64,000 nucleotides of DNA, taken from contig NZ_CADIJR010000032.1 of NCBI RefSeq assembly GCF_902859645.1, positions 1 to 64,000 of the forward strand, in the 5' to 3' direction. This document shows, piece by piece, positions 36,252 to 43,964 of this stretch. The position numbers were made by a program, and so were the translations under genes. Below the pieces are notes generated by a model that saw only the letters and a program-made list of their open reading frames with translations, did no database searches and had not been told where the DNA came from. The stretch is from Achromobacter insuavis. GTDB taxonomy: Bacteria > Pseudomonadota > Gammaproteobacteria > Burkholderiales > Burkholderiaceae_B. Positions within the stretch are counted from its first letter, which is position 1, and every line of letters starts with the position of its first letter.

Positions 36252-37115
36252 ATGACCCCTGACGAGTACTGCCAGGAGAAAGCCGCCAAGAGCGGTTCCA
36301 GCTTCTACTATTCCTTCCTGTTCCTGCCGCCCGAGCGGCGTCGCGCCATCACGGCGCTGTACGCCTATTGCCGCGAGGTCGACGACGTGGTCGACGAATG
36401 CACCGATCCGTCGCTGGCGCGCATCAAGCTGGCGTGGTGGCGCACGCAGGTCGACCAGATGTTCGACGGCAAGCCCGACCATCCCGTGACCCGCGCGCTG
36501 CTGCCGCACCTGCAGAGCTGTTCGATCACGCGCGAACGCCTGCTGGCGGTGATCGACGGCATGGAAATGGACCTCGACCAGACCCGCTACCTGGACTGGC
36601 CCGGCCTGCGCAAATATTGCTGGCACGCCGCCGGCGTGGTGGGCGAGCTGTCGGCCGGCGTGTTCGGCTATACCGATCCGGCCACGCTGGTCTACGCCGA
36701 AAAGCTCGGCCTGGCGTTCCAGATGACCAACATCATCCGCGACGTGGGCGACGACGCCCGCCGCGGCCGCATCTACATCCCGGTCAACGACATGCAGCAG
36801 TTCGAGGTCAAGGCCTCGGACATCCTGAATGGCGAATATTCCGAGCGCTTCTCGGCCCTGATGAAGTTCCAGGCCGAACGCGCCCGCGAGCTGTACCGCG
36901 AGGCGATGCGCAGCCTGCCCGAGGTCGACCGGCGCGCGCAGCGCCCCGGCCTGATGATGGCGGCGATCTATCACGCGCTGCTCGACGAGATCGAGCGCGA
37001 CAACTGGCAGGTGCTGCACCAGCGCATCTCGCTGACCCCGCTGCGCAAGCTGTGGCTGGCGTGGAAGACCTGGGTGGGCGGCGGACGCGGACTGGTCCGC
37101 CGGTTGGCACGGTGA
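36252..37115 (+). CDS. hpnD: Presqualene diphosphate synthase HpnD
   Basis: Condenses two farnesyl diphosphates to presqualene diphosphate. 287 residues. It shows SGSSFYYSFLFLPPERRRAI, ALYAYCREVDDVVDEC (first DxxxD), and AFQMTNIIRDVGDDARRGRIYIP (second DxxxD). It follows hpnC after 19 bp and overlaps hpnE by 4 bp (GTGA), so translation is coupled. Confidence 0.95.
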   Translation: MTPDEYCQEKAAKSGSSFYYSFLFLPPERRRAITALYAYCREVDDVVDECTDPSLARIKLAWWRTQVDQMFDGKPDHPVTRALLPHLQSCSITRERLLAVIDGMEMDLDQTRYLDWPGLRKYCWHAAGVVGELSAGVFGYTDPATLVYAEKLGLAFQMTNIIRDVGDDARRGRIYIPVNDMQQFEVKASDILNGEYSERFSALMKFQAERARELYREAMRSLPEVDRRAQRPGLMMAAIYHALLDEIERDNWQVLHQRISLTPLRKLWLAWKTWVGGGRGLVRRLAR

Positions 37116-38443
37116 AGGCGGCGGTCATCGGCGCCGGCTGGGCGGGCCTGGCGGCCAGCGTCGCCCTGCGCGAGGCCGGCGCCAAGGTCACCGTCTTCGA
37201 AGCCGGCCACACGCCCGGCGGCCGCGCCCGGCGCGTGTTCCACGATGGCTTCGAATCGCCGCTGGACAACGGCCAGCACCTGCTGTCCGGCGCCTACAAA
37301 CACACCCTGGCGCTGATGCGCCGAGTGGGCCGCAACCCGGATGCCCTGCTGATGCGCCGGTCGCTGCGGCTGGCCAGCCTGGACGGCCGTTTCCGGCTGT
37401 CGGCGCCGCGCCTGCCCGCGCCCCTGCACATGGCGGTGGCGATCCTGGGCGCGCGCGGCCTGTCGTGGTCCGACCGCTTCGCCACGCTGCGCCTGATGCG
37501 CGGCCTGCGCGCCATGTCCTGGACGCCGCCGCGCGACTGGACCGTGCAGCAGCTGCTGCACTACCACGGCCAGTCCGACGCCCTGATCCGCCAGGTCTGG
37601 GAACCGCTCTGCCTGGCCGCCCTGAACACGCCCGTGGCCAGCGCCAGCGCCGGCCTGTTCGCCCGCGTGCTGCGCGACAGCCTGGCCGGCAGCCGCGAGG
37701 ACAGCGACCTGCTGCTGCCCTGCACCGACCTGTCGGCGCTGTGGCCGGACGCCGCCGCGCGCCAGGTCACCATGCGCTATGGCAGCACGGTGCGCCAGTT
37801 GCGGCCGTCCGAAGACGGCATCGACATCAACCAGGAACGCTTCGACGCCGCCGTGCTGGCGGTGCCGCCGACCTTCGCCGCGCGCCTGCTGGAAGCGCCG
37901 CTGCGGGCGGCCGGCGCGACCGGCCTGCTGGACGCGCTGCGCGCCTTCGACTACCTGCCGATCGCGACGCTCAACCTGCGCCTGGCCGGCCCCTGGCGGC
38001 TGCCCGAGCCCATGATGATGCTGCGCGAGGAACCGGCCCGCGGCCACGTCGGCCAATGGCTGTTCGACCGCGCGCAGCTGGCCGGCGATGCCCAGGCCGG
38101 CGAACTGGCGGTGGTCGCCAGCGTCGCCACCAGCCTGGCCGACCGCAACCGCCAGCAGGCCATCGAGGCCCTGATCGACCAGGTGGCCGAACAGGCCGCC
38201 GGCCATCCGCAGCGGCTGCCGCCGATGCCGGAAGTGACCTCGGCGGAATTGTTCATCGAGAAGCGAGCCACCTTCGCGGCGGTGCCGGGCCTGACCCGGC
38301 CGTTGAACAGCACCCCCTGGCCCACGCTGGCCCTGGCGGGAGACTGGACCGACACCGGCTACCCCGGGGTGCTGGAAGGCGCCGTGCGCAGCGGCCTGGA
38401 AGCGGCGCGGGTGCTGAATCCGCGCGTCAGCGCAGCACGCTGA
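37112..38443 (+). CDS. hpnE: Hydroxysqualene dehydroxylase HpnE
   Basis: A FAD-dependent amine-oxidase-like enzyme of 443 residues that reduces hydroxysqualene to squalene. The dinucleotide-binding motif is KAAVIGAGWAGLAASVALREAGAKVTVFEA, followed by GGRARRVFHDGFESPLDNGQH. The C-terminal LALAGDWTDTGYPGVLEGAVRSG completes the FAD site. It starts with a GTG overlapping hpnD. Its 3' end overlaps that of the convergent crcB by 17 bp. No squalene-hopene cyclase is encoded in the window. Confidence 0.95.
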   Translation: MKAAVIGAGWAGLAASVALREAGAKVTVFEAGHTPGGRARRVFHDGFESPLDNGQHLLSGAYKHTLALMRRVGRNPDALLMRRSLRLASLDGRFRLSAPRLPAPLHMAVAILGARGLSWSDRFATLRLMRGLRAMSWTPPRDWTVQQLLHYHGQSDALIRQVWEPLCLAALNTPVASASAGLFARVLRDSLAGSREDSDLLLPCTDLSALWPDAAARQVTMRYGSTVRQLRPSEDGIDINQERFDAAVLAVPPTFAARLLEAPLRAAGATGLLDALRAFDYLPIATLNLRLAGPWRLPEPMMMLREEPARGHVGQWLFDRAQLAGDAQAGELAVVASVATSLADRNRQQAIEALIDQVAEQAAGHPQRLPPMPEVTSAELFIEKRATFAAVPGLTRPLNSTPWPTLALAGDWTDTGYPGVLEGAVRSGLEAARVLNPRVSAAR

Positions 38444-38819
38444 CGGTGGCCAGCCCCAGGCCGGTCAGCAACAACGATCCGATCAGGCTGATGCCGGCGT
38501 AGCCCAGCGCGCCGGCGTACGCGCCGCGCTCCAGCATGGCCACGGTCTCGGCCGAGAAGGTCGAGAACGTGGTCAAGCCGCCCATGAAGCCGGTGACGGC
38601 CGCCAGCCGCACCCAGGCCGGCCATTCGGGATGGCCGGCCACCAGCGCCAGCACCAGGCCGACCAGGTAGCCGCCCGCCAGATTGGCCGCCAGCGTGCCC
38701 CAGGGCCAGGCCTCGGTGTTGAGCCACAGGCTGACGAGCCAGCGGGCCCACGCGCCGCACATGGCGCCCAGGCCCACGGCCAGGAAATTCAGGGGGATCA
38801 GGGTCTGGTAGGCGGACAT
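38427..38819 (-). CDS. crcB: Fluoride ion channel CrcB/Fluc
   Basis: A small dual-topology fluoride exporter of 130 residues with four membrane helices. The conserved residues occur in GLGAMCGAWARWLVSLWLN, WGTLAANLAGGYLVGL (channel Asn) and TGFMGGLTTFSTFSAETV (the sodium-site Thr/Ser and Phe box). The ATG at 38819 begins MSAYQTLIPLN; the longer frame to 38891 lies in the upstream hdeD-like gene. No fluoride riboswitch is seen upstream, since only 4 bp separates it from that gene, so it is probably co-transcribed with it. Confidence 0.93.
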   Translation of the reverse strand: MSAYQTLIPLNFLAVGLGAMCGAWARWLVSLWLNTEAWPWGTLAANLAGGYLVGLVLALVAGHPEWPAWVRLAAVTGFMGGLTTFSTFSAETVAMLERGAYAGALGYAGISLIGSLLLTGLGLATVSVLR

Positions 38820-38823
38820 GGGC

Positions 38824-39378
38824 TCAGGGCGCGCGGTGCTGCTTGAGGCGCAAGGAAAAGACCAGCAGCAGTATGCCAAAGAACACGGCATAGATACCGA
38901 TGACCCAGACCAGCGCCAGCGCGCCCGCTCCCGGCTGCATGATCAGCATGGCGCCGAACAGGATCGACACCAGCCCCGACAGCCCCAGGAACCATTCGTT
39001 GCGGATGTCCTTGCGGAAGCGTATCGCGGCGGCGATCTGGAACACGCCGGCCACCAGCGCCCAGATGGCGATGATGTAGAGCAGGATCAGCGCCGTCAGG
39101 CCCGGCCACAGGAACGTCACGATGCCGGCCGCCACCCCCAGCAGGCCGACGATGATCAAGGCCCACAACGGTTTGCCCTGGTCGCGGATGCGGATACCGG
39201 CGATCAGCGCCAGCACGCCATCGGCCAGCGCGAACGCGCCCCACACCAGCACCAGCGCCGACAGCGTGATCGCCGGCATGAACATGGCCATCAGGCCGAA
39301 CAGGATGGCGACGACGCCGCGCAATGCCACCCAACCCCAGTGACGACCGATCTGATCCACGACTTGCGAGTCAAGCAT
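38824..39378 (-). CDS. HdeD-family acid-resistance membrane protein
   Basis: An inner-membrane protein of 184 residues with six hydrophobic segments arranged as three similar pairs (LRGVVAILFGLMAMFMPAITL, ALIIVGLLGVAAGIVTFLWPGL, LGLSGLVSILFGAMLIMQPG), the pattern of HdeD/DUF308. E. coli HdeD is linked to acid resistance at high density; the function here is inferred. It is immediately upstream of crcB, and both may protect the cytoplasm against weak acids or HF. The promoter region 39379-39533 is shared with the divergent PepSY operon. Confidence 0.85.
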   Translation of the reverse strand: MLDSQVVDQIGRHWGWVALRGVVAILFGLMAMFMPAITLSALVLVWGAFALADGVLALIAGIRIRDQGKPLWALIIVGLLGVAAGIVTFLWPGLTALILLYIIAIWALVAGVFQIAAAIRFRKDIRNEWFLGLSGLVSILFGAMLIMQPGAGALALVWVIGIYAVFFGILLLVFSLRLKQHRAP

Positions 39379-39479
39379 GACGACCTCCGGTGGTGTGTAA
39401 CGGGTGACCTATCTTATCCCCGCCCGCGACCAGTCCGAAACTGATTGAAATTTCCTTCCCACATTAACGATGTGTTTTA

Positions 39480-39494
39480 TAAGATTCATTCTCA
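39480..39494. promoter_or_regulatory. Candidate Fur box upstream of the PepSY operon
   Basis: TAAGATTCATTCTCA reads TGAGAATGAATCTTA on the other strand and matches the 7-1-7 Fur consensus (TGATAATGATTATCA) at 11 of 15 positions. It lies about 40 bp before the PepSY gene start, a usual place for repression. It suggests that the five-gene operon is induced when iron is scarce. Confidence 0.6.
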
Positions 39495-39533
39495 TTGAGT
39501 GTTAGACTCCGGCCCTTGTATTTTCCCCCCACC

Positions 39534-40160
39534 ATGGACAGTCACGCCTCCCCCCGCCGCCGGGCCTACTGGCTCAAGACGCTGCACCAATGGCACTGGA
39601 TCAGCTCGGCGCTGTGCCTGCTGGGCATGCTGCTGTTCGCGGTGACCGGGCTGACCCTGAACAACGCCTCCCACATCGAAGCCAGGGCCCGCGTCACCAA
39701 CCGCGAAGCGCGCCTGCCCGAGCCCGTGCTGGCCCAGCTGGCGGCGCCCGCCGGCCAGAAGAAAGGCCCCCTGCCCGCCGCGGTCGTCCAATGGCTCGAC
39801 CGCGAACTGGACACCGCCACCGGCGGCAAGCCGGCCGAATGGTCGGCCGACGAGGTCTACCTGTCGCTGCCGCGCGCCGGCGGCGACGCCTGGCTGTCCA
39901 TCGACCGCGCCAGCGGCGATATCGAATACGAACGCACCGACCGCGGCTGGATCGCCTATCTCAATGACCTGCACAAGGGCCGCAATACCGGCCAGGCCTG
40001 GAGCTGGTTCCTCGATATCTTCGCCATCGCCTGTCTGGTCTTTGCCCTGACCGGGCTGGTGCTGCTCAAGATGCACGCGGGCAACCGCGGCGCCACCTGG
40101 CCCATGGTCGGCCTCGGCGTCGTCATCCCGCTGGTGCTGGCGCTGCTTTTCATTCACTGA
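39534..40160 (+). CDS. PepSY-associated transmembrane helix-domain protein
   Basis: A membrane protein of 208 residues in the PepSY_TM family. The N-terminal helix (WHWISSALCLLGMLLFAVTGLTL, about 19-42) has His in LHQWHWIS; a periplasmic region (45-150) with PepSY character (WLSIDRASGDIEYERTDRG) follows. Helices at about 160-180 (WFLDIFAIACLVFALTGLVLL) and 190-207 complete the fold; a His lies in LNDLHKG. The conserved histidines could bind heme. Family members pass electrons through the membrane in flavin-dependent reductases. It is the first gene of a five-gene operon behind a candidate Fur box. Confidence 0.88.
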   Translation: MDSHASPRRRAYWLKTLHQWHWISSALCLLGMLLFAVTGLTLNNASHIEARARVTNREARLPEPVLAQLAAPAGQKKGPLPAAVVQWLDRELDTATGGKPAEWSADEVYLSLPRAGGDAWLSIDRASGDIEYERTDRGWIAYLNDLHKGRNTGQAWSWFLDIFAIACLVFALTGLVLLKMHAGNRGATWPMVGLGVVIPLVLALLFIH

Positions 40161-40187
40161 TCCATTCGATCCGCCCTGGAGATATCC

Positions 40188-40703
40188 ATGCGCAAGCTGT
40201 TGTTGTCGGCCATGCTGGCCGGCCTGATCGCCCGAACGGCCCATGCCGCCGACATCGGCCTGTCCATCGAGGTGCCGCGCCTGGACGTGGCCGAATACCA
40301 CCGCCCCTACGTCGCGATCTGGATCGAGAATCCCGACCAGAGCGTGGCCGCCGACCTGGCGGTCTGGTACGACGTGGCCAAGAAGAACAACGAAGGCACC
40401 GAGTGGCTCAAGGACATGCGCCAGTGGTGGCGCCGCAGCGGCCGCAACCAGACCTTCCCGGTGGACGGCGTCAGCGGCGCCACCAAGCCGGTCGGCAAGC
40501 ACGCCCTGCAATTCGACGCCGCCGCCAAGCCGCTGGCCAGCCTGAAGCCGGGCCAGTACGCGGTGGTGGTGGAAGCGGCGCGCGAAGTCGGCGGCCGCGA
40601 GCTGCTGCGCATTCCCTTCCAGTGGCCGCCGCAGAAGGCCGAGCAATTGACCGCGCGCGGCGAACACGAACTGGGCGCCATCGCCCTGGACCTGAAACCC
40701 TGA
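40188..40703 (+). CDS. DUF2271 protein with a flavinylation motif (predicted FMN-bearing)
   Basis: An exported protein of 171 residues (signal peptide about 1-21, cleaved AHA-ADIGLS). The DUF2271 domain has AIWIENPDQ and LAVWYDVAKKNNEG. The stretch VDGVSGATKPVG (residues 92-103) fits the ApbE acceptor consensus D-x-x-S/T-G-A-T, so Thr99 is the likely site of covalent FMN attachment. ApbE is encoded two genes downstream. DUF2271 proteins have been reported among predicted flavinylated extracytosolic redox proteins. The Trp-rich helix (WLKDMRQWWRR) could pack against the flavin. It sits 27 bp after the PepSY gene. Confidence 0.85.
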   Translation: MRKLLLSAMLAGLIARTAHAADIGLSIEVPRLDVAEYHRPYVAIWIENPDQSVAADLAVWYDVAKKNNEGTEWLKDMRQWWRRSGRNQTFPVDGVSGATKPVGKHALQFDAAAKPLASLKPGQYAVVVEAAREVGGRELLRIPFQWPPQKAEQLTARGEHELGAIALDLKP

Positions 40704-40720
40704 CCCTGAGGAAAGCCACC

Positions 40721-41521
40721 ATGAAATCCGCCGCCAAACTGGCCGCCGCCCTGGCCCTGAGCCTGCCTTTCGCCGCGCAGGCCCATGACGTCTGGATGGT
40801 GCCGTCCTCGACGGTGCTGTCCGGCACCGACAGCTGGATCACCGTGGACGCCGCCGTCGGCAACGACAAGTTCTACTTCAACCACGCGCCGCTGCGCCTG
40901 GACGGCCTGGCCGTGGTGGCACCGGACGGCTCCGCCGCCGAGGCCGAGAACCTGAACCGCGGCAAGCTGCGCAGCACCTTCGACCTGCAGCTCAAGCAGA
41001 GCGGCACCTACCGCATCGCCATGGTCAACGACGGCGTGTTCGCGCGCTGGAAGGAAGACGGCAAGCCCAAGCGCTACTTCGGCAAGCCCGAGGGCCTGGC
41101 GCAGGCCGTGCCGGCCAACGCCGCCGACCTGGAAGTCACGCAGAGCCTGGGCCGCGTCGAAACCTTCGTCACCGCCGGCAAGCCCAGCGCCGTCAAGCCC
41201 GTGGGCCGCGGCCTGGAGCTGGCGCCGGTGACGCACCCGAACGACCTGTACAGCGGCGAATCCGCCAGCTTCCAGATGCTGCTGGACGGCAAGCCCGCCG
41301 CCGACCTCGACGTGACCCTCGTGCCGGGCGGCGCCCGCTACCGCGACAAGGTCGGCGAGATCGCCGTCAAGACCGACAAGGACGGCAAGTTCTCGGTCAA
41401 GTGGCCGCAGCCGGGCCTGTACTGGGTGGAAGCCGGCACCGAAGACGCCAAGGTGACGGTGGCGCAGGCCAAGAAGCGCCGCCTGTCGTACGCCGGCACC
41501 GTCGAAGTGCTGCAACCCTGA
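40721..41521 (+). CDS. DUF4198 periplasmic protein
   Basis: An exported protein of 266 residues of the DUF4198 family (sometimes labelled cobalt/nickel-transport periplasmic component). The signal peptide ends near AQA-HDVWMVPS; the new N-terminal His is typical of this family and could bind a metal through the free amino group and the imidazole. Later blocks are FYFNHAPLRLDGL, GTYRIAMVNDGVFARWKEDGK and ELAPVTHPNDLYSGE, followed by an Ig-like domain. The metal, if any, is not determined. It is 17 bp after the DUF2271 gene. Confidence 0.85.
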   Translation: MKSAAKLAAALALSLPFAAQAHDVWMVPSSTVLSGTDSWITVDAAVGNDKFYFNHAPLRLDGLAVVAPDGSAAEAENLNRGKLRSTFDLQLKQSGTYRIAMVNDGVFARWKEDGKPKRYFGKPEGLAQAVPANAADLEVTQSLGRVETFVTAGKPSAVKPVGRGLELAPVTHPNDLYSGESASFQMLLDGKPAADLDVTLVPGGARYRDKVGEIAVKTDKDGKFSVKWPQPGLYWVEAGTEDAKVTVAQAKKRRLSYAGTVEVLQP

Positions 41522-41535
41522 CGGTTGCCGCCGGC

Positions 41536-42552
41536 ATGTCGGACACGCCTTCCTATGCGCCGCGCGGCGCGGTCATGGCCGCGCCGCGCGTGAGCTTCGG
41601 TGGCCTGCCGGCGCGCGCCGCCGCGCTGGCGGGCGCCACCATGGGCACCACCTGGTCGGCGCGGCTGGCGCTGCCGGCCGGCCGCGACGAAGCGGCCGCG
41701 CGCCAGGCGATCCAGGCCGCGCTGGACGAGGTGGTGGCGCAGATGAGCACCTGGGAAGCCGAATCCGACATCAGCCGCTACAACCGCGCCGGCCCCGGCT
41801 GGCGCGAACTGCCGGCCGCCTTCTTCCACGTGCTGCGCCACGCGCTGGCGTTGGCCGAAGACAGCGATGGCGCCTATGACCCGACGGTCGGCCCGCTGGT
41901 CAACGCCTGGGGCTTCGGCCCGTGGCAGCGCGGCTTCGAGCCGCCCTCGCCGGCCGCGATCGACGCCGCCCGCGCGCGTTGCGGCTGGCGCCGCGTGGCC
42001 CTGGACCCCGCGCGCCAGGCCGCGCACCAGCCGGGCGGCATCTATCTCGATCTGTCTTCCATCGCCAAGGGCTATGGCGTGGACCGCGCCGCGCAGGCGC
42101 TGGACGCGCTCGGCCTGACCGATTACCTGGTCGAGGTGGGCGGCGAGCTGCGCGCGCGCGGCCAGCGCCCCGACGGCCAGCCCTGGCGCGTCGCGGTGGA
42201 AGTGCCCGACGGCAGCGACGCCCACGCGCTGGCCCTGCCGCTGCGCGACCTGGCCATCGCCACCTCGGGCGACTACCGCCGCTATGCCGGCGAAGGCGAT
42301 GCCCGCTATGCCCACACCATCGACCCGCGCAGCGGCCAGCCGGTGCGCAACGGCGTCGCCTCGGCCACCGTGCTGCACGCCTACTGCATGCAGGCCGATG
42401 CGCTGGCCACCGCGCTGACGGTGCTCGGCGAACGCGATGGGCTGGCCTACGCCGAACGCCACCGCCTGGCGGCGCTGTTCATCATGCGCGACGCCGACGG
42501 CTACCGCGTCGATGCCAGCGCGGCCTTCCAGGCCCTGGCCGTCGCGCGCTGA
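41536..42552 (+). CDS. apbE: FAD:protein FMN transferase (ApbE family)
   Basis: Transfers FMN from FAD to a Thr in an acceptor protein. 338 residues. Motifs: LAGATMGTTWSARLAL, STWEAESDISRYNR, YDPTVGPLVNAWGFG, LDLSSIAKGYGVDRAAQAL, EVGGELRARG and YAHTIDPRSGQPVRNGVASATV. It starts MSDTPSYAPRG without a clear signal peptide or lipobox, so it may be membrane-peripheral, or the true start may differ. The likely acceptor is the DUF2271 protein encoded upstream (Thr99). Confidence 0.93.
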   Translation: MSDTPSYAPRGAVMAAPRVSFGGLPARAAALAGATMGTTWSARLALPAGRDEAAARQAIQAALDEVVAQMSTWEAESDISRYNRAGPGWRELPAAFFHVLRHALALAEDSDGAYDPTVGPLVNAWGFGPWQRGFEPPSPAAIDAARARCGWRRVALDPARQAAHQPGGIYLDLSSIAKGYGVDRAAQALDALGLTDYLVEVGGELRARGQRPDGQPWRVAVEVPDGSDAHALALPLRDLAIATSGDYRRYAGEGDARYAHTIDPRSGQPVRNGVASATVLHAYCMQADALATALTVLGERDGLAYAERHRLAALFIMRDADGYRVDASAAFQALAVAR

Positions 42553-42555
42553 ATC

Positions 42556-43926
42556 ATGACGTCCCGCTGGATCGCCGCCGCGTGCGTGGTGCTGGCCTGG
42601 CTGCTGCTGTGCGGCTGGGCGTGGCATCGTGCGCGGCGGCGCCAGGCCCTGGCGGCGCGGGCCCTGCGCGAGCTGGACGCGCCCCAGGGAGACGACGCCA
42701 TCCTGGTGGCCTACGCCAGCCAGACCGGCTATGCCGAAGCGCTGGCGGCGCAGACCGCGCAGTCGCTCCAGGCCGGCGGCCTGGCCGTGCGCGTCGCGCC
42801 GCTGGCGCAACTGGATGGCGCGCGCCTGGCCGCCAGCCGGCGCATCCTGTTCATCGCCAGCACCTACGGCGAAGGCGATCCCCCCGACGCGGCCGCGGCC
42901 TTCGCCAGCCAGACGATGCAGGCCGCGACGCCGTCGCTGGGCGGCCTGCGATACGCGGTGCTGGCGCTGGGAGACAGCGAATACGCCCATTTCTGCGGCT
43001 TCGGCCGCCGCCTCGACGAATGGCTGCGGCGGCACGGCGCCACGCCGCTGTTCGACCGGGTCGAGGTCGACGACGGCAATCCGGCGGACCTGCGCCACTG
43101 GCAGCATCACCTGGGCCTGCTGGCCGGCCGCGGCGACCTGCCCGATTGGGAAGCGCCGGCCTATGCGTCCTGGCGGCTCGCCGGCCGCGAACTGCTCAAC
43201 CCCGGCAGCCAGGGCGGCCCGTGCTACCTGCTGACGCTGGCGCCGCCCGCCGCCGGCGCGCCGGTCTGGCTGGCCGGCGATATCGCCGAAATCGGCCCGC
43301 GCCTGACGCGCGACGGCGCGCCGCAGCCGCACCGCGAATATTCGATCGCCTCGCTGCCGGCCGACGGCGCGCTGCAACTGCTGGTGCGCCAGATGCGCGG
43401 CGCCGATGGCGCGCTGGGCGTGGGCAGCGGCTGGCTGACCGAGATCGCGCAAGTGGGCGATCCGATCGACTTGCGGATCCGCGGCAACCGCAATTTCCAC
43501 GCGCCGGCCGACAGCCGGCCTCTGATCCTGATCGGCAACGGCACCGGGCTCGCCGGCCTGCGCGCCCTGATCAAGGCGCGCCGCGCCGCCGGGCACTCGC
43601 GCAACTGGCTGTTGTTCGGCGAACGCAACGCCGCGCATGACCGCTTCTGCGGCGCCGAACTCGACGCCTGGCGCGAGGACGGCACGCTGGCCCGCCTGGA
43701 CCGGGTGTATTCGCGCGACCAGCCCGAGCGCCGCTATGTGCAGCACCGCCTGCTGGAGCAGGCCGGCGCTGTGCGCGCCTGGATCGCCGCAGGCGCGGCG
43801 ATCTACGTCTGCGGCAGCCTGCAAGGCATGGCCGGCGGCGTCGATGCCGCGCTGCGCGACATCCTCGGCGACGAGCCGCTGCAGGCGCTGCGGCACGACG
43901 GCCGCTACCGCCGCGACGTGTACTGA
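42556..43926 (+). CDS. Membrane-anchored diflavin (sulfite-reductase-flavoprotein-like) reductase
   Basis: A 456-residue protein with one N-terminal membrane helix (about 6-23, IAAACVVLAWLLLCGWAWH), a flavodoxin domain (LVAYASQTGYAEALA, FIASTYGEGDPPDAA, LGDSEYAHFCGFGRRLDEWL) and a ferredoxin-NADP-reductase-like domain (PHREYSIASLP for FAD, LIGNGTGLAGLRALI and IYVCGSLQGMAGGV for NADPH). It ends RRDVY, as CysJ-type reductases do. NAD(P)H electrons would pass via FAD and FMN to the membrane. It is the last gene of the PepSY-DUF2271-DUF4198-ApbE operon. Confidence 0.92.
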   Translation: MTSRWIAAACVVLAWLLLCGWAWHRARRRQALAARALRELDAPQGDDAILVAYASQTGYAEALAAQTAQSLQAGGLAVRVAPLAQLDGARLAASRRILFIASTYGEGDPPDAAAAFASQTMQAATPSLGGLRYAVLALGDSEYAHFCGFGRRLDEWLRRHGATPLFDRVEVDDGNPADLRHWQHHLGLLAGRGDLPDWEAPAYASWRLAGRELLNPGSQGGPCYLLTLAPPAAGAPVWLAGDIAEIGPRLTRDGAPQPHREYSIASLPADGALQLLVRQMRGADGALGVGSGWLTEIAQVGDPIDLRIRGNRNFHAPADSRPLILIGNGTGLAGLRALIKARRAAGHSRNWLLFGERNAAHDRFCGAELDAWREDGTLARLDRVYSRDQPERRYVQHRLLEQAGAVRAWIAAGAAIYVCGSLQGMAGGVDAALRDILGDEPLQALRHDGRYRRDVY

Positions 43927-43964
43927 GGCCGCCGGCCCAGGGGCCGGCCGCGCCGCGCTCCAGC

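Noticed and set aside
38820-38823. Fluoride riboswitch in front of crcB
   Set aside because: Only 4 bp separates crcB from the upstream HdeD-like gene, leaving no room for the riboswitch.
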